In this document: positions 44,324-52,894 of the stretch, one piece after another
Layout: the number at the start of each line of letters is the position of its first letter
How positions within the stretch are numbered: the first letter of the stretch is position 1
Assembly: GCF_004366595.1 (NCBI RefSeq)
Contig: NZ_SORE01000012.1
Span: forward strand, 174,025-238,024
Reading direction: 5' to 3'
DNA length: 64,000 bases
From: Paraburkholderia rhizosphaerae
GTDB taxonomy: Bacteria > Pseudomonadota > Gammaproteobacteria > Burkholderiales > Burkholderiaceae
Program-made: the position numbers and the translations under genes
The notes under the pieces: model-generated
What the model saw: only the letters and a program-made list of their open reading frames with translations
The model's database searches: none
Told to the model about the DNA's origin: nothing

Positions 44324-45835
44324 GTGCGTGAATCATCCCATCTGACTTCAGTGCCCGCGGTCGCGGCAAGCGGCCTGCCTTTATCGGTCGCGCGCTCGCC
44401 GCAGCTGCCGACGGCCGGCGCGCCCGTGCATGACGAGCGCACGACCGACGTGGGCGCGCGCATCGACCGCACGCTGCTGTACGTCGCGCGCACACCCGAC
44501 GATACGCTCGTCGCACATCTGAAGAGCCGCGGCTGGGCCGTACTGGTCGCGCGCTCCGCGCACGAGATCGGCCGGCTGCTGAAGCCGGACGCCGCGTGCG
44601 CGGGGATCGTCGATATGGCGAGCTTCGCGGTCCGCGATCTGGCGGCGCTCGAAGTGAGCCTGCGCCGGCAGCAGGTCGGCTGGATCGCACTGGCCAACGC
44701 CGAACGTCTCGCGGACCCGGAAGTGCGTCGTCTGATTCGCCACTACTGTTTCGACTACGTGAAGCTGCCGGTTGCGCATGCAACGATCGATTATCTGGTC
44801 GGCCACGCGTTCGGCATGGTCACGCTTTACGATGCGGACGTGCCGGTCGATACCGCGCACGAAGGCGACGAGATGGTCGGCACATGCGAAGCGATGCAGC
44901 AGTTGTTCCGCACGATCCGCAAGGTCGCGAACACCGATGCGCCGGTGTTTATCTCCGGCGAATCGGGCACCGGCAAGGAACTGACCGCGGTCGCGATTCA
45001 TGAGCGCTCGCCACGCCGCAACGCGTCGTTTGTCGCGATCAATTGCGGCGCGATTCCACACCACCTGCTGCAATCCGAACTGTTCGGCTATGAACGCGGC
45101 GCGTTCACCGGCGCCAACCAGCGCAAGATCGGCCGCGTCGAAGCGGCCAACGGCGGCACGCTGTTTCTCGATGAAATCGGCGACCTGCCGATGGAAAGCC
45201 AGGCGAGCCTGTTGCGCTTCCTGCAGGAGGGCAAGATCGAGCGGCTCGGCGGCCACGAATCGATTGCGGTCGACGTGCGGATTATTTCGGCGACTCACGT
45301 CGATCTCGAAGACGCGATGCGTGACGGGCGGTTCCGCGCGGACCTGTTTCACCGGCTGTGCGTGCTGCGCGTCGACGAGCCGCCGCTGCGCGCCCGCGGC
45401 AAGGACATCGAAATTCTCGCGCATCACATCCTGCACAAGTTCAAGACCGATAGCGCGCGCAAGATTCGCGGCTTCACGCCATCGGCGATCGAAGCGATGT
45501 ACAACTACAACTGGCCGGGCAACGTGCGCGAACTGATCAATCGCGTGCGCCGCGCGATCGTGATGGCGGAGACCAAGCTGATTTCAGCCGAGGATCTCGA
45601 TCTGGCGAACTACAGCGCGCAACAGACGATGACGCTTTCCCAGGCGCGCGAAGCGGCCGAGAAACGCGCGATCGAAGCGGCGCTGCTACGGCACCGGCAT
45701 CGTCTGAACGAGGCGGCGACCGATCTCGGCATTTCGCGCGTCACGCTGTACAGGCTGATGGGCGCGCATGGGCTGCGCGAATCCGGCGGCGATGACAAGG
45801 CGCTCCTTCAGGGCGAAAGCGATACACGCGAATGA
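44324..45835 (+). CDS. Sigma-54-dependent activator, VpsR/BerB-like (copy 2)
   Basis: A 503-residue paralogue of the activator at 35589, starting at GTG 44324 with GACGAGG as SD, 24 bases after the barrel gene and so probably co-transcribed with it. The receiver-like N-terminus follows about 45 extra residues. Walker A GESGTGKE is near 212, GAFTGA near 259, Walker B GGTLFLDEIGD near 282, and the Fis-type HTH (ATDLGISRVTLYRLM) is at the C-terminus. The central domain is nearly identical over long stretches to copy 1. It likely provides positive feedback on the cluster; that is inference. Confidence 0.9.
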   Translation: MRESSHLTSVPAVAASGLPLSVARSPQLPTAGAPVHDERTTDVGARIDRTLLYVARTPDDTLVAHLKSRGWAVLVARSAHEIGRLLKPDAACAGIVDMASFAVRDLAALEVSLRRQQVGWIALANAERLADPEVRRLIRHYCFDYVKLPVAHATIDYLVGHAFGMVTLYDADVPVDTAHEGDEMVGTCEAMQQLFRTIRKVANTDAPVFISGESGTGKELTAVAIHERSPRRNASFVAINCGAIPHHLLQSELFGYERGAFTGANQRKIGRVEAANGGTLFLDEIGDLPMESQASLLRFLQEGKIERLGGHESIAVDVRIISATHVDLEDAMRDGRFRADLFHRLCVLRVDEPPLRARGKDIEILAHHILHKFKTDSARKIRGFTPSAIEAMYNYNWPGNVRELINRVRRAIVMAETKLISAEDLDLANYSAQQTMTLSQAREAAEKRAIEAALLRHRHRLNEAATDLGISRVTLYRLMGAHGLRESGGDDKALLQGESDTRE

Positions 45836-45950
45836 AACGTTTTTGCGTCGCTCACGCGGGTAGGTCGAAGCGCACGGCAAGCGCGCGGCAGTGAACTGTC
45901 CCGCGCGCGTCGGGTAGAATCGCTGCGAACCGTTCCTCCCGCTTCTCTCG

Positions 45951-46448
45951 ATGACGACGCTGACCCTGATCGTCGCTCGCGCCCGCAACGGCGTGATCGG
46001 CAACCACAACCAGCTGCCCTGGCGGCTTCCCGAAGACCTCGCGTTTTTCAAGCGCACGACGATGGGCGCGCCGATCGTGATGGGCCGCAAGACCCATGAA
46101 TCGATCGGCCGTGTGCTGCCGGGCCGGCGCAATATCGTCGTGTCGCGCGATGCGACGCGTCGCTACGCCGGCTGCGACACGGTAACGAGCCTCGACGACG
46201 CGCTCGCGCTCGCCGCACAGGACGACGCGCCGGAAGCGTTTCTGATTGGCGGCGCGCAGCTTTACGAAGATGGCTTGCGTCACGCGGACAAGATGATCGT
46301 GACGGAAATCGCCGCGGACTTCGAAGGCGATACGACGTTTCCCGCTCCCGATCCGCGCGAATGGGAAGAAGTGGCGCGCGAGCCGCATCGCGCGAATCCG
46401 CCGAACGACTTCGAGTACGCGTACGTCACATATCGACGCAAGAAATAA
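45951..46448 (+). CDS. folA: Dihydrofolate reductase
   Basis: A 165-residue DHFR, regenerating tetrahydrofolate with NADPH. Typical elements are LIVARARNGVIGNHNQLPW, the acidic active-site residue in LPEDLAFFK, MGRKTHESIGR and LIGGAQLYEDGL. Normal length. It belongs metabolically with thyA, from which it is separated here by the amyloid-like cluster. Confidence 0.96.
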   Translation: MTTLTLIVARARNGVIGNHNQLPWRLPEDLAFFKRTTMGAPIVMGRKTHESIGRVLPGRRNIVVSRDATRRYAGCDTVTSLDDALALAAQDDAPEAFLIGGAQLYEDGLRHADKMIVTEIAADFEGDTTFPAPDPREWEEVAREPHRANPPNDFEYAYVTYRRKK

Positions 46449-46484
46449 GCGGTATAACCGCGCACCACTGCGCCAGAAAAGAAC

Positions 46485-46518
46485 ATCGCCACGCTGCGCG
46501 GACGCGCTGCGTGGCGAT
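46485..46518. terminator. Hairpin between convergent folA and pmbA
   Basis: The inverted repeat ATCGCCACGC/GCGTGGCGAT (46485-46494 with 46509-46518), with further pairing inside, is followed on the plus strand by TTTGCG. It probably ends folA transcription and may serve both strands. Confidence 0.6.
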
Positions 46519-46584
46519 TTTGCGTTATTGCCTGCTATGTCGGACCGCCCTGGCAGACGCTTCGACGCGATATCGCAGCAAGCG

Positions 46585-47967
46585 TCATTGCCCGGCGACC
46601 GTCATCCGTTCGATCAGGATCGAGCCGGTCTGCTTGGTGCCGCGCACGATCGTGTCCGCGCCGATCGCGACGATATGCCGGAACATCTCCTGCAGCGTGC
46701 TCGCGACGGTGATTTCTTCGACCGGATACTGGATCTTGCCGTTCTCGACCCAGAAACCCGACGCACCGCGCGAATAGTCGCCAGTCACGTAGTTGACGCC
46801 CTGCCCCATCAGTTCGGTCAGCAACAGCCCCGTGCCGAGCTTCTTCAACATCTGTTCGAAGTCGTCGCCGGCTTGCGTGAGCGAGCTCCTCAGCGACAGG
46901 TTGTGCGAGCCACCGGCATTGCCGGTGGTCGGCATACCGAGCTTGCGCGCGGAGTAAGTCGACAGGAAATAGCCTTCGACCACGCCGTCCTTCACGACCG
47001 AGCGCTGACGCGTGCGCACGCCCTCTTCGTCGAACGGCGCGCTGCCCATCGCGCGCGGCACATGCGGGTCTTCGACGATCTGCACGTGCGGCGCGAATAC
47101 CGGCTTGCCGAGGCTGTCGACCAGAAACGACGTCTTGCGATACAGCGCACCGCCGCTGGTTGCCTGCACAAACGCGCCGAGCAGGCCCGCCGCGAGTGGC
47201 GCTTCGAACAGCACCGGCACCTTGCGCGTGTCAAGGCCGGTAGCGCCCATGCGCGCGAGCGCGCGTTCTGCCGCGTAGCGGCCCACCGCTTCCGGTGCGG
47301 CCAGTTCCGACGCGCTGCGCTTCGATGTGTACCAGTCGTCGCGCTGCATGTTGCGGCCACTGCCCGCGATCGGCGCGCACGCGACGTAGTGCCGTGAGTA
47401 CGGGTAGCCGGCGAGAAAACCTCGCGACGTGCCAAGCACGAACTGCGAATGCTGCGCGGACACGCTCGCGCCTTCCGAATTGCGAATCTGCGGGTCGGTC
47501 GCGAAGGCCGCGTCCTCCGCGCGGCGCGCAATCTCGACCGCCTCGTCGGCGCTCAGATTCCACGGGTGATACAGATCGAGGTCGCGCGGCGCCTTTTCGA
47601 GCAGTTCGTCTTCCGCGAGGCCCGCACAGTCGTCCTCGGCCGTGAAGCGCGCGATGTTGTACGCGGCATTCACCGTATCTTTCAGCGCTTGCGCGGAAAA
47701 GTCCGACGTGCTCGCATTGCCGCGCTTATTGCCGATAAACACGGTCACGCCGACCATCTTGTCGCGGTTGTGCTCGATCGTCTCGACTTCGCCGCGGCGC
47801 ACCGAGACCGACAGACCGTCGCCTTCGGAAATTTCGGTCGCCGCGTCGCTCGCGCCGAGCGATTTCGCGTGGCGAAGGATGTCCGACGCGATCTGCTTCA
47901 GTTCGTCCTGCGTATGCGGAAAGAAACGTTGCCGGGCTTCGGTGTCGATATCTGCTGCCATTGTCAT
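46585..47967 (-). CDS. pmbA: Metalloprotease PmbA/TldE
   Basis: A 460-residue TldE/PmbA protein, the non-metal subunit of the TldD/TldE protease that matures peptides such as microcin B17 and degrades unfolded peptides. Recognisable parts are SVRRGEVETIEHNRDK, then GTSRGFLAGYPYSRH and the C-terminal ELMGQGVNYVTGDYSRGASGFW-like segment. ATG 47967 is chosen because AGGA lies 6 bases upstream. tldD is not in the window. Confidence 0.94.
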   Translation of the reverse strand: MTMAADIDTEARQRFFPHTQDELKQIASDILRHAKSLGASDAATEISEGDGLSVSVRRGEVETIEHNRDKMVGVTVFIGNKRGNASTSDFSAQALKDTVNAAYNIARFTAEDDCAGLAEDELLEKAPRDLDLYHPWNLSADEAVEIARRAEDAAFATDPQIRNSEGASVSAQHSQFVLGTSRGFLAGYPYSRHYVACAPIAGSGRNMQRDDWYTSKRSASELAAPEAVGRYAAERALARMGATGLDTRKVPVLFEAPLAAGLLGAFVQATSGGALYRKTSFLVDSLGKPVFAPHVQIVEDPHVPRAMGSAPFDEEGVRTRQRSVVKDGVVEGYFLSTYSARKLGMPTTGNAGGSHNLSLRSSLTQAGDDFEQMLKKLGTGLLLTELMGQGVNYVTGDYSRGASGFWVENGKIQYPVEEITVASTLQEMFRHIVAIGADTIVRGTKQTGSILIERMTVAGQ

Positions 47968-48516
47968 TGCCGTCCTGGGTTGGCGTACTGGGCGAGCACT
48001 GCCCGCCTTGCGGTTACGCACTGGGTTGCGCGTCGGTTGCGCGCGGGGGGTGCCCCGCGTGAGTTGCCCGTGTTCGTGCCTGCTTGATGCTGTATCGCTG
48101 TATCGCTGTATCGCTGCTTCGCTGTATCCGATGCCGGCCCGATGCAGGTCGGATCAGACCGCCGGCGGGTTCGGACTCGCCGTACTTGCGCCCGCCACGG
48201 CCGGATTTCAATCGGTCGTGCTTGCTACCTGTGACGCTACCTGTGACGACTTGCACGACATGCGGTTCGTCGGCATCGCGCCTGCTTGCGCTGCGATTGC
48301 GGCTCGCGCGTGCAGCACACGTGAGTCCCGCGCTCTACGCTGCGACGTTTGCGAATCACCATGCATCTCGCGATCATAGCAAGGTCCGCGCGAGCGTACC
48401 TGGCCTTTGCATCACGCGTGGTGCGCGAACGCGGGCGAAAGCGCGGCGCGCCGGGCGCCGCTGTGCGCGTGCTGACGGGAGAGGCTACCCGAAGCTCGCA
48501 AGTTACAATATCGGGC
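47968..48516. other. Intergenic region between pmbA and yjgA with short tandem repeats
   Basis: 549 bases with no convincing gene. It contains five 8-bp units (48089-48128) and a duplicated 12-mer (48224-48247). The rest shows frames open only because of high GC. TTACAATAT at about 48503 could be the -10 of yjgA. Confidence 0.5.
48089..48128. repeat. 8-bp tandem repeat, five copies
   Basis: Five consecutive units of GCTGTATC, the fourth reading GCTGCTTC, upstream of pmbA. A second direct duplication, GCTACCTGTGAC twice, lies at 48224-48247. Confidence 0.85.
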
Positions 48517-49131
48517 ATGACACGCAAAACCCGTATTCAACCTATGGCGAGCCCGCCCGTCGAAGACGACAACGGCTACGATCGCCCAAGCAAGTCTCAA
48601 CTGAAGCGCGAAATGCACGCGTTGCAGGCGCTGGGCGTCGAACTCGTCGAACTGCCGAAGGACGCGTTAAAGCGCATGCCGATGCCGGAAAAGCTCGGCG
48701 AAGCGATCCAGGAAGCGCGCCGCATCACCGACCACGAAGGCAAGCGCCGCCAGATTCAATACGTCGGACGAGTGATGCGCACGCTGACCGACGACGAAAC
48801 CGCCGCGCTGCGTAACGCGCTCGAAATCTACAACGGCGCGAACCGCGCCGAGACCGCGAAGCTGCACTGGATCGAGCGCACCCGCGAGGCGCTGCTCGCA
48901 AACGACACGGCGCTCACCGAATTCATTCGCCAGCATCCGTCCGCGGACCCGCAGGAAGGCCGCACGCTGATTCGCAATGCGCGCAAGGAAGCGGAGCTCG
49001 GCAAGCCGCCGCGCTATTTCCGCGAACTGTTCCAGTGGATCAAGCAGGCGGGCGGCGTACGCAATGCCGCGAGCGGTGCTAATACCGGCTCCGGCGATGA
49101 GGAAGATGACGATGACGACTCCGACAGCTGA
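48517..49131 (+). CDS. darP: Ribosome biogenesis factor DarP/YjgA
   Basis: A 204-residue YjgA/DarP protein, a late 50S assembly factor. It carries the family core RPSKSQLKREMHALQALG, LPKDALKRMPMPEKL and RRQIQYVGRVMR, and ends in an acidic run of Asp and Glu. ATG 48517 is the start giving the usual N-terminus. Its 3' end overlaps the mog start by 20 bases. Confidence 0.93.
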   Translation: MTRKTRIQPMASPPVEDDNGYDRPSKSQLKREMHALQALGVELVELPKDALKRMPMPEKLGEAIQEARRITDHEGKRRQIQYVGRVMRTLTDDETAALRNALEIYNGANRAETAKLHWIERTREALLANDTALTEFIRQHPSADPQEGRTLIRNARKEAELGKPPRYFRELFQWIKQAGGVRNAASGANTGSGDEEDDDDDSDS

Positions 49132-49744
49132 CAACCGGAATCCACACCCCGACGAACTGATCGTCGGCCTCGTTTCGATCAGTGACCGCGCGAGCAGCGG
49201 CGTATACGAAGACAAGGGCTTGCCTTCGCTCGAGGAATGGCTCGGCGGCGCGCTCGGTTCGCCATGGCGCAGCGTGAAACGCCTGATTCAGGACGACGCG
49301 CCGACCATCACCGCAACGCTGATCGAACTAGTCGATCAAGCCGGCTGCCACCTCGTGCTGACGACCGGCGGCACCGGCCCGGCACGGCGCGATGTGACGC
49401 CCGAGGCGACGCTCGCGGCGGGGACGAAGGAAATGCCGGGATTCGGCGAGCAGATGCGGCAGATCAGCCTGAATTTCGTGCCGACCGCGATCCTGTCGCG
49501 GCAAGTCGCGGTGATCCGCGAGACGCCCGCGCGCGCGGCGCTGATCGTCAACCTCCCGGGTCAGCCGAAGTCGATCCGGGAAACGCTCGAAGGCTTGCGC
49601 GACGCGGACGGCAACGTCAAGGTGCCGGGCATATTCGCCGCGGTGCCGTACTGCATCGATCTGATTGGCGGGCCGTACATTGAGACGAACCCCGCGGTAG
49701 TGGCCGCGTTCCGGCCAAAGAACGCGGTGCGTCCGCCGCGCTGA
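49112..49744 (+). CDS. mog: Molybdopterin adenylyltransferase Mog
   Basis: A 210-residue MogA, which adenylylates molybdopterin before MoeA inserts molybdate. Motifs seen are VSISDRASSGVYEDKGLPSL, the binding loop TTGGTGPARRDVTPEAT and NLPGQPKSIRE. ATG 49112 is preferred because GAGGA lies 8 bases upstream; ATG 49106 is an alternative. It overlaps the end of darP and is separate from the other molybdenum-cofactor genes at 5116-8313. Confidence 0.94.
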   Translation: MTTPTADNRNPHPDELIVGLVSISDRASSGVYEDKGLPSLEEWLGGALGSPWRSVKRLIQDDAPTITATLIELVDQAGCHLVLTTGGTGPARRDVTPEATLAAGTKEMPGFGEQMRQISLNFVPTAILSRQVAVIRETPARAALIVNLPGQPKSIRETLEGLRDADGNVKVPGIFAAVPYCIDLIGGPYIETNPAVVAAFRPKNAVRPPR

Positions 49745-49817
49745 AGGCGGCGGCGCTGCGAGCGTATTACGGTTATCCGGCGATCAGTTGGTGGTGATGT
49801 TGCGGTTGATTTCCTGC

Positions 49818-50447
49818 TTATTTCGCGGGCATATCGGCCGCAGAAGCGCCGGCCGCCGGATCGCTTGCCGCGGCAATCAGGAAATGCTGCCGGTAGTAAC
49901 GCAATTCGTCGATCGATTCATGAATATCCGCCAGCGCGGTATGCATCGCACGCTTCTGAAACCCTTTGTAGATCGACGGCTGCCAGCGACGGCACAGTTC
50001 TTTCAGCGTACTGACGTCAAGATTCCGATAGTGGAAAAACGCTTCGAGCTCCGGCATCCAGCGCGCCATGAAGCGGCGGTCCTGGCAGATCGAGTTGCCG
50101 CACATTGGCGACTTGCCGGGCGGCACGTGGGCGCCGAGAAATGCGCGAATCTGCGCGGCGGCTTCGGCCTCGCCGATCGTCGACGCGCGCACCCGGTCCG
50201 TCAGGCCCGAACGGCCGTGCGTGTTGCGGTTCCACTCGTCCATCTTGCCCAGCGTTTCGTCGCTCTGATGAACGGCGATGACCGGACCTTCGATCATCCT
50301 GTCGAGCTGCGAATTCGTCACGACCACAGCGATTTCGATGATGCGGTCGTTGTCCGGATCGAGCCCGGTCATTTCCATGTCGAGCCAGATGAGGTTCATT
50401 TCGCTGCGCACGAGCGGCGCGGCGGCGGAGTCGAGGATGTCGGTCAT
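49818..50447 (-). CDS. orn: Oligoribonuclease
   Basis: A 209-residue DEDDh exonuclease that degrades 2-5-nt RNA and pGpG, the last step of c-di-GMP breakdown. ExoI motif IWLDMEMTGLDP, ExoII around GNSICQDRRFM, and ExoIII HTALADIHESIDEL are complete. The Ala-rich C-terminal tail is slightly longer than in E. coli Orn (181 residues). It diverges from the Ste24-type protease gene. Confidence 0.96.
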   Translation of the reverse strand: MTDILDSAAAPLVRSEMNLIWLDMEMTGLDPDNDRIIEIAVVVTNSQLDRMIEGPVIAVHQSDETLGKMDEWNRNTHGRSGLTDRVRASTIGEAEAAAQIRAFLGAHVPPGKSPMCGNSICQDRRFMARWMPELEAFFHYRNLDVSTLKELCRRWQPSIYKGFQKRAMHTALADIHESIDELRYYRQHFLIAAASDPAAGASAADMPAK

Positions 50448-50528
50448 GGAAAGGCGGTGTCAGAAAGAAGCAGGCGAAGAACCGAGCGGCGGCCCTCGCG
50501 ACAAGGCGCCCGCCGGGTCGAACAACTC

Positions 50529-50534
50529 TATAAT
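50529..50534 (+). promoter_or_regulatory. -10 element upstream of the Ste24-type protease gene
   Basis: A perfect TATAAT hexamer 28 bases before ATG 50562. No good -35 is seen at 16-18 bases upstream, so strength is uncertain. Confidence 0.5.
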
Positions 50535-50561
50535 TGTCGCATAGTTACCACGGACTTCCGG

Positions 50562-51821
50562 ATGCCCATTGTGTACTTCTCCATTCTGTTCGTGATCGCC
50601 GTTCTGGCGATGGTCGCGACGAAGCTGTGGCTCGCCTCGCGACAGATCCGCTTCGTCGCCGCGCACCGCGATCGCGTGCCGCCGCAGTTCGCGTCGAAGA
50701 TTCCGCTGAGCGCGCACCAGCGCGCCGCCGACTACACGGTCGAGCGCACCCGGCTGACGATGGCGGAAATCGTCGTCAGCGCGGTGGTGCTGATCGCGCT
50801 GACTCTGTTAGGCGGCGTGCAGTTGCTCGATCTCGGTATCTCCGACTGGCTCGGGCGCGGCTATGTCGGCCAGATCGTGCTGGTTGCCGCGGTCGTCGCG
50901 ATCACCGGCATCATCGACCTGCCATTCGACTACTACCGGCAGTTCGGTGTCGAAGAGCGCTTCGGCTTTAACCGGATGACGAAGCGCATCTTCTTCGCGG
51001 ACCGCGTGAAGGGCATTCTGCTCGGCGCCGCGTTCGGGCTGCCGCTGCTGTTCGTCGTGCTGTGGCTGATGGACCAGGCGGGCAGCCTCTGGTGGCTGTG
51101 GACGTGGATCGTCTGGGTCGGCTTCCAGATGCTTGTGCTGGTGCTGTACCCGACGCTGATCGCGCCAATTTTCAACAAGTTCGAACCGCTGAAGGACGAA
51201 GCGCTGAAAAGCCGTATCGAAGCGCTGATGAAGCGTTGCGGGTTTGCCGCGAAGGGTCTGTTCGTGATGGATGGCAGCCGCCGCTCCGCACACGGCAACG
51301 CGTACTTCACCGGCTTTGGCGCGGCCAAGCGCATCGTGTTCTTCGATACGCTGCTCGCGCGTCTGTCCGGCGGCGAGATCGAGGCCGTGCTCGCGCATGA
51401 GCTCGGTCACTTCAAGCGGCGTCATGTGATCAAGCGGATGGTCGTCACGTTCGTGCTGAGCCTGGCGATGCTCGCGCTGCTCGGCTGGCTGACGCAGCGC
51501 GTCTGGTTCTACGAAGGACTCGGCGTGCGGCCGTCGCTGACCGGCAGCAACGACGCGCTCGCGCTCGTGCTGTTCTTCCTCGCGGTGCCGGTGTTCCTGT
51601 TCTTCGTCACGCCGCTTGGCAGCCTGAGTTCGCGCAAACACGAATTCGAAGCCGATGCGTTCGCCGCGACGCAAACCGATGCGAAAGACCTCGTCAGCGC
51701 ACTCGTGAAGCTTTATGAGGACAACGCGTCGACGCTCACACCCGATCCGCTGTACACCGCGTTTTACTACTCGCACCCGCCCGCGTCGCAGCGGATCGAC
51801 CGGCTGCTGCAGCACGCATGA
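50562..51821 (+). CDS. M48-family zinc metallopeptidase, Ste24/CAAX-protease-like
   Basis: A 419-residue membrane protease. Several hydrophobic segments flank the zinc site HELGHFKRRH and the distal ligand region HEFEADAFAATQT. The N-terminal part with YYRQFGVEERFGFNRMT is characteristic of Ste24-type M48A enzymes. It is expected to act in inner-membrane protein quality control. Its TGA overlaps the rsgA ATG (ATGA). Confidence 0.93.
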   Translation: MPIVYFSILFVIAVLAMVATKLWLASRQIRFVAAHRDRVPPQFASKIPLSAHQRAADYTVERTRLTMAEIVVSAVVLIALTLLGGVQLLDLGISDWLGRGYVGQIVLVAAVVAITGIIDLPFDYYRQFGVEERFGFNRMTKRIFFADRVKGILLGAAFGLPLLFVVLWLMDQAGSLWWLWTWIVWVGFQMLVLVLYPTLIAPIFNKFEPLKDEALKSRIEALMKRCGFAAKGLFVMDGSRRSAHGNAYFTGFGAAKRIVFFDTLLARLSGGEIEAVLAHELGHFKRRHVIKRMVVTFVLSLAMLALLGWLTQRVWFYEGLGVRPSLTGSNDALALVLFFLAVPVFLFFVTPLGSLSSRKHEFEADAFAATQTDAKDLVSALVKLYEDNASTLTPDPLYTAFYYSHPPASQRIDRLLQHA

Positions 51822-52891
51822 GCGGCCGGGTGGCGAACCGCTCGGCAAAAGGCCTGGCAAAGGCGAGCCCGGCAAAAGCAGGCCAAGGGACGGATTCCAC
51901 GACAGCGGCCGCGCAGCCCGAAAGCCACGAGCGCGGGCTGGTGATCGCCGCGCATGGGCGCCATTACATCGTCGCGCCGGCGCGTGGCGGTCCGTTGCTG
52001 CAATGCTTTCCGCGCGGCAAACGCAGTGAAGTCGCGGTCGGCGATCACGTCGTCTATGAGATGACGTCGGCGGACCAGGGCGTGATTGTCGAGATCGGCG
52101 AGCGCCGCAATCTGCTGTACCGGTCGGATCAGTACAAGTCGAAGCTGTTCGCGGCGAATCTCGACCAGTTGCTGATCGTGCTCGCCACCGAGCCGCATTT
52201 CAGCGAAGACCTGCTCGGCCGTGCGTTAGTCGCCGCCGAAGCGAATGAACTGAAGCCGCTGATCGTACTGAACAAGACCGATGTCGAAGATGCACTGCCG
52301 CTCGCGCGGCAGCGTCTTGCGCGCTATCGCGAACTTGGCTATACGGTGCTCGAAATGTCGATCCGGACCCAGCCGGACGCCGCGCGCTCGATGCTCGTCG
52401 AGCATCTGCACGACCATGCGACGCTGCTGCTGGGCCAGTCCGGGATGGGCAAATCGACGCTGGTGAACCTGATCGTGCCCGACGCGGAAGCCGCGACGCG
52501 GGAAATCTCGACGGCGCTCAATAGCGGCCGGCATACCACCACGTTCACCCGTCTTTATCCGTTGCCCGCGTTGTCCGAGATGTCCGAGATGTCCGAGATG
52601 TCCGAACGGTCCGAACGGTCCGAACTGCGCGATCACAACCCTGGCGGCGGCGCGCTGATCGACTCGCCCGGTTTCCAGGAATTCGGTCTGCATCATCTGA
52701 CCGAAGGCGGGCTCGAGCGCGCGTTCCCCGAATTCCGGCCGCTGCTCGCGCATTGCCGGTTCTACAACTGCCATCATCTGCACGAGCCAGGCTGCGCGAT
52801 TCTCGAAGCCGTCGCCGACGGACGCATCGCGCGCGAGCGCCATGCGCTCTACGCGCAGCTCGTCCATGAGGCCAGCCAGGTAGTCCGCTAA
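51818..52891 (+). CDS. rsgA: Ribosome small subunit-dependent GTPase RsgA (with tandem-repeat insertion)
   Basis: A 357-residue circularly permuted GTPase for 30S maturation. An OB domain (about 40-105) precedes the GTPase motifs in permuted order: NKTD, then the P-loop GQSGMGKST, then DSPGFQEF. The zinc site includes HCRFYNCHHLHEPGCAI. Between the P-loop and DSPG, where relatives have a short YPL-DG loop, there is an insertion of repeated S-E-M and S-E-R triplets (about residues 253-270) coded by a 9-bp tandem repeat. The frame is intact. Confidence 0.94.
   Translation: MSGRVANRSAKGLAKASPAKAGQGTDSTTAAAQPESHERGLVIAAHGRHYIVAPARGGPLLQCFPRGKRSEVAVGDHVVYEMTSADQGVIVEIGERRNLLYRSDQYKSKLFAANLDQLLIVLATEPHFSEDLLGRALVAAEANELKPLIVLNKTDVEDALPLARQRLARYRELGYTVLEMSIRTQPDAARSMLVEHLHDHATLLLGQSGMGKSTLVNLIVPDAEAATREISTALNSGRHTTTFTRLYPLPALSEMSEMSEMSERSERSELRDHNPGGGALIDSPGFQEFGLHHLTEGGLERAFPEFRPLLAHCRFYNCHHLHEPGCAILEAVADGRIARERHALYAQLVHEASQVVR
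52574..52627 (+). repeat. 9-bp tandem repeat inside rsgA, six units
   Basis: Three copies of TCCGAGATG, two of TCCGAACGG and one of TCCGAACTG in a row. Because the unit is three codons long, copy-number changes would keep the frame. Confidence 0.95.
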
Positions 52892-52894
52892 TCG

